Below are positions 4,230 through 5,360 of a stretch of DNA of 5,360 nt, in pieces. Both the position numbers and the translations under genes were made by a program. Source of the stretch: an uncultured Mycoplasma sp. (lineage in GTDB: Bacteria > Bacillota_I > Bacilli_A > RF39 > UBA660); contig CANOGG010000103.1 of the NCBI GenBank assembly GCA_947565485.1, positions 1 through 5,360 on the forward strand, read 5' to 3'. Every line of letters starts with the position of its first letter. The stretch's first letter is position 1. The notes under the pieces were generated by a model. It did not search any database. It worked only from the letters and a program-made list of their open reading frames with translations, and was not told where the DNA came from.

Positions 4230-5360
4230 ATGAAAAAAATTAAACCTGAATTACTAACTGACTATTACGAATTTACGATGTCTGAGTCTTTCTATCAAGC
4301 AGGACTTACTGACAAAATTGCAGTCTTTGACATATTTTTCCGCAAAAATCCTTTTGGAACAGGATATGGCGTAATGGGTGGCGTCGATGACCTCATTGAC
4401 TTTATCCAAAGCCTCCATTTTGACGATGAAGATATCGCCTTTCTACGAAGTCAAAATAAATTTAGTGAAGGCTTCTTAAACTATCTTAAAAATTTCAAAT
4501 TTTCTGGTACTATCCATGCTATTCCTGATGGAACTCCAATCTTTAAAGGCGAACCCCTAATAACTGTTGAGGCTCCTATCATCGAAGCTCAAATACTAGA
4601 AACTGCTCTCTTAATATTTGCCAATGCTAATATTTGCTTTAGCACTTCATCCCGTCGTGTCGTTGAAGCTGCTTCTCCCATCGTCATCTCCGAATTTGGC
4701 GCTCGTCGCTCTCTTGGTATTGACGCTGCCATAAGTGCTAGCAAATGTGCTTATATCACGGGATGTGGCAGTACTTCAAACACTGAAGCAGGTCGTCGTC
4801 ATAACACTCCCCTAAGTGGCACAATGGCTCATAGCTATGTAGAGTTATTTGATAGCGAACTAGAAGCCTTTATGACTTATGCTGATACTTTCCCAGATTC
4901 ATGTACCCTCTTAGTCGACACTTATAATGTTCTAAAAAGTGGTATTCCTAATGCTATCAAAACTGCTAAATACTTAATGTCTAAAGGCTATCGCTTAAAA
5001 GGTATTCGTATTGATTCTGGCGACCTTGCCTATCTTACTAAAGAAGCCAGAAAAATGCTCAATAACGCAGGTTTAACTGATTGCTTAATCTGTGTCTCAA
5101 ATGGCTTAAACGAAGAAAGTATAACTTCTCTTAAAAATCAAGGCGCTTGTATTGATGCCATCGGTCTTGGTGATAACATTGTTCTACCTGATTATGCTCG
5201 TGTCGGCTGTGTCTACAAACTAGTCGCTATCAAAGATGACCAAGAATATATCCCTCGCATCAAAGTAAGTGATGACGCCGAAAAAGCTACAACTCCAGGT
5301 TACAAAAAAGTCTATCGGCTCTATGATAAAGATACTGGTTTTGCCCAAGCTGACTTAATA
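4230..5360 (+). CDS. pncB: nicotinate phosphoribosyltransferase, 3' end outside the window
   Basis: PncB joins nicotinate to PRPP, with ATP hydrolysis, giving nicotinate mononucleotide; it uses the product of the upstream pncA. The 377 residues present start with LLTDYYEFTM (8-17... a hallmark of the family) and include EFGARR (155-160), TSNTEAG (182-188) and GTMAHSYV (197-204), where His201 is the likely phosphorylated histidine. They also include LVDTYNVLKSG (228-238) and RIDSGDL (260-266) of the phosphate/ribose-binding barrel, and TTPGYKKVYRLYD (354-366). Family members run about 390-490 residues, so what is missing is the C-terminal part. The ribosome binding site AGAAGGA lies at the 3' end of pncA (about 4215-4221), eight bases before the ATG, and the two-base gap implies tight co-transcription. 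Nothing in the visible part suggests damage. Confidence 0.95.
   Translation, partial: MKKIKPELLTDYYEFTMSESFYQAGLTDKIAVFDIFFRKNPFGTGYGVMGGVDDLIDFIQSLHFDDEDIAFLRSQNKFSEGFLNYLKNFKFSGTIHAIPDGTPIFKGEPLITVEAPIIEAQILETALLIFANANICFSTSSRRVVEAASPIVISEFGARRSLGIDAAISASKCAYITGCGSTSNTEAGRRHNTPLSGTMAHSYVELFDSELEAFMTYADTFPDSCTLLVDTYNVLKSGIPNAIKTAKYLMSKGYRLKGIRIDSGDLAYLTKEARKMLNNAGLTDCLICVSNGLNEESITSLKNQGACIDAIGLGDNIVLPDYARVGCVYKLVAIKDDQEYIPRIKVSDDAEKATTPGYKKVYRLYDKDTGFAQADLI

Noticed and set aside
1..5360. CRISPR arrays or insertion-sequence ends
   Set aside because: No regularly spaced repeats, and no transposase with flanking terminal inverted repeats, were seen.

Overview
The window is low-GC DNA read with the standard genetic code (Trp is TGG, no in-frame TGA). 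Consensus sigma-A type promoters, purine-rich ribosome binding sites and the gene families point to a low-GC Firmicute, plausibly an uncultured gut member of the Bacilli/Erysipelotrichia side. That placement is an inference; there is no marker gene here for a firm assignment.

Left part (1-2485) is accessory DNA. It holds the first codons of an unidentified minus-strand gene, then the C-terminal two thirds of a MobV-type relaxase (208-1140, minus) that keeps its HxDExxPHxH metal motif but has lost its N-terminus and start codon. A perfect TTGACA-N17-TATAAT promoter, lying antisense inside this relaxase remnant, points right at a two-gene module: a small ribbon-helix-helix DNA-binding protein (1213-1458) and a tyrosine recombinase with all catalytic residues (1503-2402). 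The module runs up to the 3' end of a tRNA-Gly(TCC) gene (2486-2559, minus), the usual position for an integrase at the edge of an integrated element. The 83 bases between integrase and tRNA contain a 35-base near-copy (30/35) of the integrase's own 5' region, which looks like the scar of a second related integrase, and a clean 8-7-8 inverted repeat 7 bases from the tRNA end, which has the geometry of a tyrosine-recombinase core site. The other end of the element is not in the window.

Right part (2486-5360) looks chromosomal. The tRNA-Gly has its own promoter, starting directly after the stop codon of a secreted surface protein (2606-3364, minus) with a signal peptide, a Pro/Thr-rich linker, two cysteine-framed repeats and a C-terminal NPRTG-hydrophobic-basic tail. 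Divergent from it, a second perfect TTGACA-N17-TATAAT promoter drives an NAD salvage operon: pncA (nicotinamidase, 3625-4227) and, two bases later, pncB (nicotinate phosphoribosyltransferase, 4230 to beyond the window end). Together these convert nicotinamide to nicotinate and then to nicotinate mononucleotide.

I do not see a convincing new multi-gene system. The most unusual parts are the integrase-tRNA junction, the antisense promoter in the dead relaxase, and the surface protein.
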